A stretch of DNA of 64,000 bases from Chlorokybus atmophyticus (lineage: Eukaryota; Streptophyta; Chlorokybophyceae; Chlorokybales; Chlorokybaceae). The position numbers and the translations under genes are program-made. A model generated the notes under the pieces. That model worked only from the letters and a program-made list of their open reading frames with translations. It was not told the DNA's origin and searched no databases. Shown here in pieces: positions 1 through 11,814 of the stretch; within the stretch, counting starts at the first letter, position 1, and every line of letters begins with the position of its first letter. The stretch is from NCBI GenBank assembly GCA_009103225.1, contig RHPI01003599.1, forward strand, positions 353,156 to 417,155. Reading direction: 5' to 3'.

Positions 1-147
1 TCTGCTTGGCTGCTTTGCCCTCCTGCCCTCTGCTGCTCTCACTATCTCCATCCTGGCGTCAAGCACCAGCACCTTCACCTCCCATCGCCTGCCACTTCCC
101 ACCTGTCTAGCTCCCTGCAATTGAATCACTGCAAAACAGCAACGCGC

Positions 148-2640
148 ACCTGTTCACGAGCAGGTGTCGGCACCTGCTTTGGAGCTGCTTGCAACCGCCG
201 AGCGCTATGCATTGTCCTGTCAAGCAGAGCTGCTGACAACTGGTATGCATGCACGCGTTATGGATCTGTCCAGCAATATGCTTTTCAAAACCACCAAGAC
301 TGGGTCCACCATGATATGCATGGTGGTCCACACAGTTCGGTGCTGCATCGTCTTGTCAGCTTGCTACTATCCCGTATTGTGGGCATGGCCCCAGCTGCTT
401 GATTACGATCAGCAAGTTGTTAGTGGCTGCAGACGTGCCCGAATAGCTACGCATGTCGGCGCGCATCAACTTGTGCATCATCATGTCGTTGCAGGCCAAA
501 AGCAACGTAATGGCGCTGGCTGGGATCATGCTGCCATCATTGTACATGTCTGGTGCTGCTGCCCTCGTTCATGCACGCGTCAGCTTGGGTCATAGGTGTG
601 TGTGCACACACCAAGCGGATGACATCTCACCAATGGCAGTTACGCTCCTGAAAAGCCCCCATGGCTTGTTGATGGCAGCATGCCTTCACCCCGCAACAAA
701 ATTGGTTGCCATTCAGGGCAGTGCAGCGCAGGCTTTGGCACCTACCATCTGCACCCGCCCCATCTCAGCAGCTTTCTCGAGAATGTTCGAGTGTAGTGGT
801 GCGGGCGGATGCATCGTCGCCGCAACGCAGGTATCATCTGGGCTACTGTTTGTTATTTTCACGATGGTAGCAGCAAGTGCATCTTCAACAAGAGACATGC
901 AGGTGCAGGGGTGCTAAAGTGGTGTTATGGGTCAAGCGACAGTGGCCACCGCGTCCCGTTCAGCCCGCTGTTAAGATTGCTGTCTTTGATTATGAGACGG
1001 TCACCGATGTCTGCGCCACTGCTAAGAAAGGGCATGCTCTGGACAAGTACGATGTTATATTGCTCGAGGTACGTATCAACTGTCCTTGCATGTGATGGCG
1101 TGGCTAGAACCTCAGCATTCGTGTTGCCAGGCCTATGACGATCAGGAGCAACTTTTGCTGAACACAACAACGGTCCAAGAGCTCCTGCATCGAGGTTTGT
1201 AGCGCATGCGCACGCAACGCGTGAGACATTGCTTACCATGCGCGTCAGTAGTAGATGTGTTGATGTTTTGGGTTGGCATGCAGATCTGGGTAGCCGGGAG
1301 CGTCCAGTGTTGGTGAAGGGACCAGAGACTCCCTCCAAAGCAGTGCGCATCTGGGATGCCCAGTCAGGATTGCGTCTGGTTATGATGTTTTCGCAAGACG
1401 ACTTGGTTAGATATCTCCGGCTGCAAGGCTGGAGTGGGTTGATTGACTTGGATACAGAGCCGACCGATATAGAAGTAAGTGATTTCGACATGCTGGAGCC
1501 TACCAAAACCTACCGCGGCGCAAATGTTGGCATTGAACTTATGCTTAGTGCGCAAAGAGTGCAGCAGCTTGTGGCTTACACGCGGGGGAAGCAACACGCA
1601 TCCGCAACAGCTGTGTATACGGGAACCGCACATCTGGCGCGCGTCACCCAAGCCACCATTGTTGGAGACAAGGTTGCCTACCGTGCTGTCCTACAAAGAA
1701 GCCATTCAGAATTTGACGGACTTGCCTTGCTTGAGGGTTTTGCACACCCTCGTTTCAGTCATGTTACTACCGCTCTCGTCGCCTATGCGGAGAACCTGGA
1801 CTATGGCAGAGAAAAGGATGTGATTGATTTCCATAAGAAAGTCGCCCTACTCGAACAGCAACTCCGGCATGCTCCCGAACAAATCCAATTCGTGACAGTG
1901 AGTTTCTTGATGGTCGACTCGTTTGTCTGGATGGTTCTCATCATACTGATCGTTGGCAACTTCTCTGTCACAGGAAGACAACCATGCGCACTACAATGCG
2001 CAGCATATCGTACGTACTGCGATTGACTGCAATGCACATGTTGGTGAGTTGTGTTGTGTGCCTTGCAGTTGCAGGAGCTGTGAAATGAGAACTAACAAGC
2101 ACTTACCCATTTGTTACAGTACCATTCTTCAGAGCGCCATGGCTGCACCCAGACATTGTGCGCAACCGCGTGCATAAGGAGTTTGGGGTGCTTCTCTCCA
2201 CAGTTGGTGTTGGTGAGACCCCCGTTTTGTGATGCTGCTTCCGCTAGCTGGGTCCTTACGTGTGCCTCTTGGCTTCTTACTGAATGTTGCCATGTAAGAG
2301 AGGCTGAGCTGGACATATGCGAACTGCTGTACGTCTCTGGTAAAGGGTTTTGGGTTCGTGCATTGTGCACTCACTGCATGGAACATGTAAAGCACATGAA
2401 ACAATCATGCACGCTTGAATGGCTGTACAGGTTGCTGAGCAGACGCATAACGTTGACAGCCTCCGAGCCCCGCTAGCATGTGCGCACGCGCAAGGGCTAG
2501 CTGAGGAGGGAGTGGGAGGCTGTCGACCATTGTGACTATTGCTGCTGTAGACGTGGACTGATGACACGTTGTGCGTGTGAAGTAGCTGCGTGTGCATGCA
2601 GGCATGCCCAACACTCTGATGGTTGGGCAGTTTGAGGCAT
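148..2640 (+). repeat. Tandem duplication, left copy (about 2.5 kb)
   Basis: This segment matches 4768-7255 along its whole length, through exons, introns and about 400 bp of downstream sequence. Both copies begin with a CACCTGTTCA(C/T)GAGCAGG motif and end after a shared GTGCATGCAGGCATGCCCAA block. Small indels separate the copies. Because introns are shared, this is a DNA-level duplication and not a retrocopy. The copies lie head to tail with about 2.1 kb of unrelated DNA between them. Confidence 0.85.
708..2232 (+). pseudogene. Left copy of unrecognised gene, start frame disrupted
   Basis: Exons that match the right copy: exon 1 ending at 830, then 909-1068, 1131-1194, 1284-1897, 1974-2043 and 2120-2232 (TGA). 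All junctions are GT-AG and phases agree. Conserved stretches include VFDYETVTDVCATAKKGHAL and TQATIVGDKVAYRA. In exon 1 the left copy lacks 7 bp just before CCATTCAGGG compared with the right copy. The ATG at about 680, which starts the right copy, is therefore out of frame here, and the coding frame opens only after a TGA with no ATG. It could start elsewhere (an upstream exon is possible), so pseudogene status is an inference. Downstream exons remain open, which suggests recent loss or an alternative start. The family is not recognised. Confidence 0.5.
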
Positions 2641-4767
2641 GGGGTCAGCGTGCAGAAACTTGGCTGAGTGCGGTGGTTGTGCACAGGGCATAACTCTTCC
2701 TGGTAGACATCACGCACTCATGCACTCACAAGCAGGCAGGGAAACACAGCAACATCCTCCTGGTTTGATGAGAATCGCCAAGACTGAACGCCCTTGTTGA
2801 AGGCCGTCACCATTGCCATTGATATCACCCTTTAGCATTGTGAAGTGGTCGGGTGCTGCTATCAATGTGGGAGACGGTGAACTACAGAGATCGCACCCGC
2901 GCTACTTGGCATCAATGGCGTGAGCCTGCAACATGTGCGTACATGGCATGAAAAGCATTATTGGTAGTGGCAATGAAGCTTCCTAAAATGTTCGCCCAGA
3001 GTCAATCAGGATCACTCTTGCTTGTTGAGTTTATTGTATAACATGATGCAAAGCAGCAGCAGTTACGGTGTTGTGTACCCTGTTACATGAGGATGGTCAA
3101 CAGTCTGGGGTTGGCATGCTTGGCACCAAATGTAGAAACAGTTTGAAAACGGAGAGGCTCGGCCAGCAGTGTTACAGAAACAACACACGCAAGTTGCGGG
3201 GAGGGGGGACACAAATCTTTGCATTGCCTTCTCACTTGCTTGGGCGAGCTTTCTCAACGCAGTAGTTGGCACTCCAACACTAAGCATGCTTCCAACACCA
3301 TCTACAACATAGTTCTTGCTATGGAAATTCACATGCTGCGTTGGGGAGCGGTAGGTTATCATTGCCCTATGCCCTATGCCCTCGTTACCACCAACTTGCT
3401 CCCATCAGCAGCAGCAGCCCTGTACTGCAAACCTGCTTGTATGTACGTGCGTGATGGACTGGACTGGACCCTTCACTTGCTTCAGAGCGGTGCGGTGGAA
3501 GCTCTCGAGACGAGTCATCAGTCTTTGGCACATGCGCTCTCGACTTGCGTGTGGTGAGACAGAAATTCTGTCACCTTCCATACTGACAGGCAATCTGGGT
3601 GCTGTTCGCTGCGAAAGACAGACAGACACACGCACACACACACCAACATAATACGCATCATTGGACTGCATTGCCCTGTCCATGGATCAACACAGAGTTG
3701 CATGGATGTCTGCATGTGTTGCATCGCATTGTGTTGTGTCTTGACCACGCGATGTGGGAAGGGCAGGACGTCGTGCGCAGGCTCCATCATCAGCAGCTTT
3801 CCTTCTGCTTTGACTACCTGACCTGTCGTGGGCGGGGGAGGGTTCGCCCTTGTGGTCCACCACACCATCGTGGAGGTGAGGAGCAGCTTGGCGCTGACTT
3901 CGTCTCTGTCGCTGTCGTCAAGGCCGTTGCCGCCCTTGTGGGCGTGCGACGTGACGGCGGCAAAGTAGTGTAGTAGGTGCTCTGCGCTAGAGCACCACCA
4001 GCGGGCAGAAGCCCATGAGGCACGCCGGCTGCTCCGGCCTGGGCTTTCATCAACGGCCAAGCCCCTCCTCGCCGCCGCTTGAGCAAGACACCGCCAGGCC
4101 AGGGGCGGGACCAGGCAGACCACCGAGAGACTCGTTGGGCTGCTTCACACTCTGCTAACTAAGGGTGGGCTCAGAAGACCCCCCGGGTCAGCAGGACGCC
4201 CTACCCTCCCACCCGACGGCCCGACACCCATCCTTCCTGCCCTCTCTGTCGACGGCACACGCTCACGGTTTGTCTCGCGCACAAGCACGCTCTGTTTTGT
4301 CACACACGCATGCACAAGCGTTTTCTGCCTCACGCGCTCGCACACATTGCGCACGCTCTGTTTGTAACACGCGCACGCCATGCCGCACGCGCATGCATGC
4401 ACAGGCATAGGCATAGGCACATGCACACGCACAAAAGCACAGGCACAAACGTTTTCTGCCTCACACGCTCAGGGTTTGTCGCACGCACTGGCGCGCGCGC
4501 ATGTGCATGCATGCATGCATGTGCCCACGCATACGCACGCACGTGCGCGCCTGAGCGAGAGAAGGTCACACGCAACCTCCATCGCACGCATGCGCGCCCA
4601 TGTGCACACGCGCACAGACGCGCGCGCGCTCTCAGCTAAGCGGCGCTGCTCCAGGGTGACGTCGATGCAATCGCCGTTTTGTCTCCCTCCCTCTCTTGCA
4701 CGTGTCTTCGCTCGGGCTCGTCTCTCATGCACGTACGCATAACTCAGCTCGCACAATGCAATGACAT
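2641..4767. other. Spacer between the tandem copies, no confident gene
   Basis: No recognisable gene. Several long open frames on the minus strand (about 3063-3362 and 3518-4123) have unremarkable composition and no recognised domain, and splice signals around them did not give a convincing model. The right third becomes strongly repetitive (see 4240-4660). Confidence 0.4.
4240..4660. repeat. Low-complexity CA/CG-rich alternating purine-pyrimidine tract
   Basis: About 400 bp made largely of CACACGCA, GCGCGC and TGCATGCATG steps with repeated degenerate units, such as CGTTTTCTGCCTCAC at about 4319 and 4459. All six frames stay open because of composition, so the overlapping open frames here are not evidence of genes. 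Such alternating tracts can adopt Z-DNA in general; this one has not been tested. Confidence 0.75.
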
Positions 4768-7255
4768 GTGCACCTGTTCATGAGCAGGTGTCGGCACCTT
4801 TGGAGCTGCTTGCAACCGCCGAGCGCTTTTCAATGCCCTGCCTCAAGCAGAGCTGCTGACAACTGGTATGCATGCACGCGTTGTGGATCTGTCCGGCAAT
4901 ATGCTTCTCAAAAGAACCAAGACTTGGTCCACCGTGATACGCATGGTGGTCCACACAGTTCGGTGCTGCTTCGTCTTGTCAGCTTGCTACTATCCCGAAA
5001 TGTGGGTATCGTGCGCATGGCCCCATCTGCTTGAATACGATCAACAAGTGGCTGCAGATGTGCCTGCCTGAATGGCATAGCATGTATTCTACACATGTCG
5101 GCGCGCATCAACTTGTGCATCATCATGTCGTTGCAGGCCAGAAACAACGTGATGGCGCTGGCTGGGATCATGCTGCCATCATTGAACATGTCTGGTGCTG
5201 CTGCCCTCGTGCACGCACGCGTCAGCTTGAGTCACAGGTGTGTGTGCACACCAAAACAGATGACATCTTGTCAAACCACTCGCAGTTACGCTCCTGAAAA
5301 CCTCGGCATGGTTTTGTTGATGGCAGCATGCCTTCACCCCGCAACAAAAGTGGCGGTCGGTTGCCATTCAGGGCAGTGCAGCGCAGGCTTTGGCACCTAC
5401 CATCTGCACCCGCCCCATCTCGAGAACATTGGAGTGTAGTGGTGAGAACATATGCATCGTCGCCGCAACGCAGGTATGTGAGCTACCGTTTGTTATCTTC
5501 ATGTTGGTAGCAGCGAGTGCATCTTCAACAAAAGGCGTGCGGCTGCAGGGGTGCACAAGTGGTGTTATGGGTCAAGCGGCAGTGGCCCCCGCGTCCCGTT
5601 CAGCCCGCTGTTAAGATTGCTGTCTTTGACTATGAGACGGTCACCGATGTCTGCGCCACTGCTAAGAAAGGGCATGCTTTGGACAAGTACGATGAAATAT
5701 TGCTCGAGGTATGTACCAGTTTTCCTTGCATGCGATGGTCAAAATTTCAGCATTCGTGCTGCCAGGCCTATGACGATCAGGAGAAACTGTTGCTGCACAC
5801 AACAGTGGTTCAAGAGCTCCTGGAGCGAGGTTAGCAGGGCATGCGCATGTGAGACATGCACACCTTGTGCGTCAGCTTCAGCTTCAGATGTTGGTTTGCA
5901 TGCAGGTTTGGGCAGAGAGGATCGTCCACTGCTGATCAAGGGCCCGGAGACTCCCATGAAAGCAGTGCGAATCTGGGACGAACGGTGGGGACTGCGTCTG
6001 GTCTTGATGTTTTCGCAGGACGACTTGGATAGATATCTTGACGTGCAAGGGTGGGTTGGGTTGATAGACTTGGATACAGTCGACCCGCCCACCGTGGAGA
6101 CTGATTTCGACATGTTGGAGCCTACCAAAACCTACAGCGGCGCGAATTTTGGCTCTGAACCGCTGCTTGGTGCGCAGCGAGTGCAGCAGCACGTGTATTA
6201 CACACGAGGGAAGCGACGCGCACCCGCAACAGCTGTGCATGCGGGAATTGCACGTCTGGCGCGCGTCACACAAGCCACCATTGTTGGAGACAAGGTTGCC
6301 TACCGTGCTATCCTTCGCAGAGGCGGTTTACGGTTGGCAGAATACGACGGACTTGCCTTACTTGAGAGATTTGTACACCCTCGTTTCAGTCATGTCTCTG
6401 CCGCTCTCGTCGCCTACGAGGAGAACCGTGACTATGGCGGAGGACAAGATCTAGTTGAGTTCTACACGAACATCGCTGTACGCAATGAGCAACTCCGGCT
6501 GCCTCCCGAAGTTCAGTTTACAACAGTAAGTCTCTTGATTGTCAACTCTGAGTGTGTCTGCATGGTTCTCAGTATACTAAAGCTTTTGGGCTATGACAAC
6601 TTATTTGTTACAGGAGGACAAGGATGCGCACTATGATGCGGAACATGTTGTACGTAGTGCGATCGAGCGTGGTGCACATGTTGGTGAGTTGTGATGTGCC
6701 TTGCGGTTGCATGAGTTGTGCGTGCTACAAATCGATGAGTTACCTTTGTCACAGTGCCATGCTTTGGAGCGCCATGGCTGCACCCAGACATTGTGAAGAA
6801 GCGCATGCATAAGGATCTTGGAATGCTTATCTCTACGGTTTCTGCTGAGACCCCAGTATTGTGAGGTTGCTTTCACCAGCTGGGTCCTTACATGTGCCTG
6901 TTGGCTTTGGCTCTTACTGAATGTTGTCATGTAAGAGTGGCTGAGCTGGACACATGCAATGTGCTGTACGTCTCTGGTGAAGATTGGGTTCGTGTGCATT
7001 GTGCACTCATTGCATGGATGTGAAGCACATCAAACATTCATGCCCGCTGGAAAGACTGCAAAGGTTGCAGACGCATAGCGTGGACAGCCCCGCTAGCATG
7101 TGCGCACGCGCAAGGGCTAGCGGGCGCAGGGAGTGGGTGGCTGTCGACCATTGTGACTATTGCTGCTGTAGATGTGAACTAATGACACGTTGTGCGTGTG
7201 AGGTAGCTGCGTGTGCATGCAGGCATGCCCAATACTCTGATGGTCGGGCAGTTCG
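4768..7255 (+). repeat. Tandem duplication, right copy (about 2.5 kb)
   Basis: Right partner of 148-2640. Homology stops at about 7255, just after the shared ACTCTGATGGT(C/T)GGGCAGTT block. The conserved downstream part (about 7080-7125) holds a small inverted repeat, CCCGCTAG facing CTAGCGGG, around GCATGTGCGCACGCGCAA. Confidence 0.85.
5328..6864 (+). CDS. Unrecognised protein with organelle-targeting-like N-terminus (right tandem copy)
   Basis: Six exons, all GT-AG with matching phases: 5328-5473, 5549-5708, 5766-5829, 5906-6525, 6614-6683, 6755-6864 (TGA), giving about 389 aa. The first 50 residues are rich in Arg, Ser and Ala and poor in acidic residues (FRAVQRRLWHLPSAPAPS), like a mitochondrial or plastid presequence; targeting is inferred. 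Conserved blocks shared with the left copy: VFDYETVTDVCATAKKGHAL, KGPETPMKAVRIWD, TQATIVGDKVAYRAIL, APWLHPDIVKKRMHKDLGM. I see no transmembrane helix or known catalytic motif, and I do not recognise the family. The start was chosen because this ATG gives the only frame that passes through exon 1 and joins exon 2 in phase. Many differences between the copies are silent or conservative, which supports real coding. Confidence 0.65.
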
Positions 7256-7288
7256 AGAAGCAAGAAGACACGTACTCCACGCAAGCCT

Positions 7289-7806
7289 CTATGCTTTAAG
7301 ATGGTCAAACTCCTCCGTGATGACTCTCCACAACAGCTCGGCTTTGAATCCAGTCATCGCACCAGCAGCTGCCCCTATATATACGCCGCTGCACAAAACA
7401 TCCATGGGTTTGTGTTGTTGTTAACATTGTTGTTGTTATGTTTTTGTCGTGGTGCTGTTAGTACCGAATGTGTGTACACCCATCGACAAATACAAAGGCA
7501 AACTCACGTTCTTTGCTGGAAGAGGCGTCGTCTCATCTTCCAGACCATCGGGTTGGCGACACCGTATCTGTGCATAGCGCTGACGCGCCTCATTCTTTGC
7601 TGCTTCAGCTGCGGCAATCGCTGGATCTGGAGTATAAGTCGAGAGTCAAAGGGCATGTCATGAGGCCGATTAGACGTACTACAACGTGTAACAAACATAC
7701 ACAATGCACCTTGGATCGGCCGCTCACATGTGCTGCCTTTGTGAATGAAGGGAATGGCAGCTCAGGCGGTGGCGGCCGCTGTCTGTGGCGGTACAGGTTT
7801 CTGCAC
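7289..7806 (-). CDS. Unrecognised small basic protein, 3' exons
   Basis: Three minus-strand exons join in phase: about 7728-7806 (upstream limit uncertain), 7508-7626 and 7289-7388, ending in TAG. Donors are GTGAGC and GTGAGT; acceptors are CTCCAG and GTGCAG. The product is basic (VWKMRRRLFQQRT) and ends with a Gly/Ala-rich stretch GVYIGAAAGAMTGFKAELLW and an acidic tail. A second reading of the middle exon (DPAIAAAEAAKNEARQRYAQ) is also open but does not join the last exon in phase. I could not place the first exon or a start codon, and do not recognise the family. The gene lies convergent with the duplicated locus. Confidence 0.4.
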
Positions 7807-8972
7807 CTGGTAAGCAGTAGGAACGATTGTAACTATCAGGCCATCTGCCAAGTGAGAATGCAGATGATGCATGCACAGGTATGTCATGCAAGTCAGACGC
7901 CGTACACGCGGTGCATTGTTGAGAGTGCAGGCAGCGACTGTACTGTATGCACCATGCATGACAACTGTGCCATAAGCATGTCACATGACAGTACAAAAGC
8001 TGACTTGCGTTGAGGGTTTGTCCGCATGAAACAGTAGCCCGTTTGGGCGGGTAATGACACACGTGTGCATGTACATGCATGTCTAACGGGGAAGGCTAGT
8101 AGGTGTAGCGTAGTGCAGTAGACTGGCTCGGTGGTGACAACGTTGAGATGCATACTAGTGCATGCAATGCTTGCGTGATGTGCATGTTGCATGCATGTGC
8201 ACAACAGCACGTCATTTATTCTGTACACTTGCAATCACTTTGTCAGCTGCATTACCTAGTGACATCAAACCACAAATCACCAAGCCAGTAGGTAACAGCT
8301 TCTAGGTAATAACCTGACACTAACGTGCTTCTTGTGTTATTCATGCACTCTGAGAAGCAGTTCTTAGTCCATGGCAACTGTAGGTGCGTGTAGCCTTTGG
8401 GCGCCACAGTGTGTTGCATGCAGCATATGAAGCATAATATCATTTGTACACACCTATGATGCATATTTAACGTCTCTGCAGCCAGCCTGATCTGAACCAC
8501 CTAACCACCATGTCTAATAGGAGGCGTGTTCATGCGAGTGAATGGTCGTCCTTAGCATGAGACTTGCTAAAGCGTACCATAATCACCTTGATATCCTCCC
8601 AAACAACCAACATTGCCCCCACAATGCATTTGCTAAGGAGCTGTATTTGGGGATTCACAGCAGTTGTATGTGGTGTATAATGGTCTTGATATGTGCAGGT
8701 ATGTGAGCTTGAAATCATTTCGTTCACATGACACCATGAGGTTGTCCTTGTGACATGCAATAAGCTTGCTGTGCAAACAGGCCGCGCCCACACGTCCCAG
8801 AGCAGCTTCTTATCACAGCACAAACGCTTCAACCCACTATCCTGAACACTCTGGCAGTCCCGTCATCTGACGTTGATACCACCATGGAAGCATCCCTGCC
8901 ACACAACTCCACAATCAACGCCACCAACCATCATGCGTAAGCGAAACAGTTGAACACTCTGTGGCACAGCGC
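7807..8972. other. Intergenic or upstream exons not resolved
   Basis: About 1.2 kb between the unknown minus gene and the end of AAMP/Sqt1. It may hold 5' exons of the minus gene, for example an open stretch LLSKCIVGAMLVVWEDIKV at about 8560-8640, but no start or splice chain could be supported. Confidence 0.3.
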
Positions 8973-11543
8973 TTACCCGACAAAGGCGATGTCAAGAATG
9001 TGGTCCCGATGCCCGCTGAGCGTGCGCTCGCACGCGCCGGTGCGCGCATCCCACACACGCACCGCCCCGTCCAGGCAGCCTGTGATAAGCAGCGGGCTCG
9101 TTGGATGCCACAACACCTTCACCACGCCATACTGCACACAGTATACCAAACCACATTAAATACGACTGCAGGACTTACAAGTCTACAAGAGTGGTCAAAA
9201 GACGACAACAACTTGACTTGACTTCTAGTGGTCAGTGCTCCGACACAACTTACTTGATGAGCGCATGTGCCACGCTCCTCCATGGAAGTCAAATCCCAAA
9301 GGATTACCCTCCCATCTAGCGAACCAGATGCCAGCATTGGCAGGCTGCGAATAGTAATTATGGTTAGTACTAACCATGTAGGCAATGCATGGTTCCAAAC
9401 AGATGACTTATGTGCTCACCTTTTGCACAGACCAACAGTCTCAACTGAATCCGTGTGAGCCATAAACATGCCCACAACCTGCCGACATACGAACACAATG
9501 TCAACAATGCAACTGACAACCCCCGGCACGCAATGGCTTGTTCTTGTAGGGACATGCTGCTTGCCTTTCCGGCTTGCACGTTTGTTAGACATGCCGTGCC
9601 GTCCTCTGAACCGGTTGCTGCGATGGAGTTGTCAAGGGCGATGTCCATCGACGTGAGCGCCTCAGAGTGAAACATGTGCCCTGAAGTATACCAAACATGG
9701 ATCAGTAACAAGTTTGTTACAAATCCAATCACATGACGTAACATCAGCAGCCCCTTGCCTTTTATTGTATGCGTGCACGCGCCGCTGCGAGGGTCCCAAA
9801 GCTTCATCGAAGCGTCTTGAGACCCGGTGCACACTGCCCTGCCTAGCAGACAACATCAACGCAGCATGAGAATCATGCCCACAGACACACGCGCGCATGC
9901 ATTTGCGAAGTTGAGCCAACTTTGACGACAGATATATTACCATCAGGTGTGAAGCCTCCACATGTGACCGAACCGGCATGCCCGGCAAACACCTGCATGC
10001 ACTGCCCATCCGGCACATTCCACATCCAAGCGGAGAAGTCTTCACTGCCCGCGAGCAGCACGTTGCCACGCGGGTGCCATTGAAGCCACTGCGGTAGCAA
10101 GACAGCAAGGTTGACACGATCAAGCCACACGAAACCAACATGCGAGTCGCACCACACTAACACTCAACCAATGCTCCACCTCGCAGGTGCCGTTGGAGCT
10201 ACCTTAACACCACGACACATGAACAACAAACGCAACAACCCAACAAGTGTGACACATTACCAACACCACACTAACACCACACCTCAATGCCGCCAGCTGG
10301 TCCTTCCAGTTGCTTCACCCCCTCTCCGTCTTCACTCCTAAACACCTGTACCATCCCCTCCAGTCCCCCCGTCGCCACGTACGTGCCATCTGAGCTGAAC
10401 GCGACGGCCGCAACGGAGTCCGTGTGACCCGCGAGAGCTCTGTGCCCGCCCGAGTGTGTGTGACCGATGCGCCACAGGTACGCGCGGTCGTCGTTGCCGC
10501 CGGTAGAGATGACGTCGGGGAGCTTCGGGTTCGTGGCAACGCAGTAGACCGGCTCTGCGATTGTTGATGCATGAAGATGAGAGTTACATCTCCTTGTGCG
10601 ACAATGCATACATGCACAAGTGATACGTATGTACACATGCAACTACTGTGCATGTGTATGCGCTTATGCATACATGAGTGTTTTGCCCAAGCTTATGCAC
10701 ATGTCAACATAATCATGCACGTACAGCATGTGAGCAGACGCATCCATGCACCTATAATACATGTATACACGCACAACTGTACGATCTTGCATATGCACAC
10801 AACATGTGCGTATGCACCTATAATACATGTGTACATGCACAAGCTGTACGCATATGAGCCAAGCTTGTAACATATGATCTAGTTGTAAACATGCATGTGC
10901 ATGCAAGTACGCATTCGTGCAGGTGCTGACCCTTGTGCTCAGCGAAGACAAACAGCGCATCGTCAACGTAATCTTCCTCCATCTCTGCTTCGTTTGCGCC
11001 GTCCGCCATCGGCTGCCCTGCTTGTTTGGACACATGGTATTGAGCTGAAGGCAAGTATGTAAGCTCGACACGCTTCTACGAACAACAACAGAGTGTAACT
11101 GTTTAATCACCTGTTGTTGATGGCTGCACCGCATCATCTTGACCGTCATCAAGGTCCTCTGGTGGCTCTGCAAAGCATACACATCAGTACTAACACTGGT
11201 TCAATATGGTAAATGATCATCCAATCCAAGTGCCTATCTTTGTTTGCTGTACTTCTTGTGTCTATGACATGGACTGGTTTGCATGCATGTGGTAAGATGA
11301 GGACAAGCTTGCATGTACCGTTGCAAGCGTGGTGTGTTGTGTAAAACTCAGTGTGGTGTTCAGTTGAAGTATCAACACCCTTGTGTGAAGCAGTAACAAC
11401 ATGAACCTACCTTGGTCATCATCTCCGTCAAAGGTGTACTCCTGCAGCACGTCCCCCTCGTCCACGAACGTCTCCTGGCCCTCCTCCTCCTCCTCCTCCT
11501 CATCGTCCTCCTGGTAGCGCCGCCCATTGCCGGGATGTTCCAT
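8973..11543 (-). CDS. Angio-associated migratory cell protein (AAMP)/Sqt1-type WD40 protein
   Basis: Ten exons: 11411-11543, 11111-11167, 10931-11044, 10283-10554, 9941-10088, 9759-9842, 9565-9680, 9420-9478, 9254-9344, 8973-9131 (TAA), about 410 aa. An acidic N-terminus (DDEEEEEEEGQETFVDEGD) precedes WD40 repeats seen as VISTGGNDDRAYLWR, VATGGLEGMVQVF, LLAGSEDFSAWMWN, VCTGSQDASMKLWD, IAATGSEDGTACL, LASGSLDGRVILWD and LITGCLDGAVRVWD. Acidic head plus seven or eight blades is the AAMP/Sqt1 layout. Yeast Sqt1 chaperones ribosomal protein uL16; that role is family knowledge, not shown here. Introns 6 and 7 have GC donors (AAAAG|GCAAGG and GAAAG|GCAAGC); only those boundaries join the blades in phase. 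The start lies 271 bp from the divergent cyclophilin-40 gene. Confidence 0.93.
10745..10850. repeat. Direct repeat in AAMP intron 3
   Basis: A unit of about 37 bp beginning ATGCACCTATAATACATGT occurs at about 10745 and again at about 10813, within the intron between 10554 and 10931. The rest of this intron is rich in CATGCA steps. Confidence 0.7.
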
Positions 11544-11814
11544 GTTGTTGTTGTGCTATCAAATTACCTGTCAAGCAACAGTCAGTCAGTCAGTCAGTCA
11601 AGCTAGGCTGCATGGCTTAGACGTTGAACATTGAAAGCACCTGGCCAAGAAGCCAACTGTCTCCTACTTGCTGGGCTTGTTTATGCTTGTCGTCGTCAAT
11701 GTCCTGTTCGTCGTTGTCGTCGGCGTCCACTCCGCCGCCGCCGCCGCCGCCGACAGGGCCGCCGCAAGGCTGCCGCTGGAAAGCCGAGTGGGCGCTGTCA
11801 AGTAGGCTGTCAGC
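11544..11814. promoter_or_regulatory. Divergent promoter region, AAMP/Sqt1 and cyclophilin-40
   Basis: 271 bp separate the two start codons on opposite strands, so both genes must share this region. It contains a GTCAGTCAGTCAGTCAGTCA tract at about 11580 and a GCC triplet repeat at about 11732. No clear TATA box is seen. Shared control is inferred from the spacing. Confidence 0.5.

Noticed and set aside
121-600. Coding exon upstream of the left tandem copy
   Set aside because: Several frames are open in both copies, but none joins the downstream exons in phase and indels between the copies shift them.
4240-4660. Overlapping open frames rich in His, Ala, Arg and Cys
   Set aside because: All frames are open because the DNA is a CACACGCA-type low-complexity tract.
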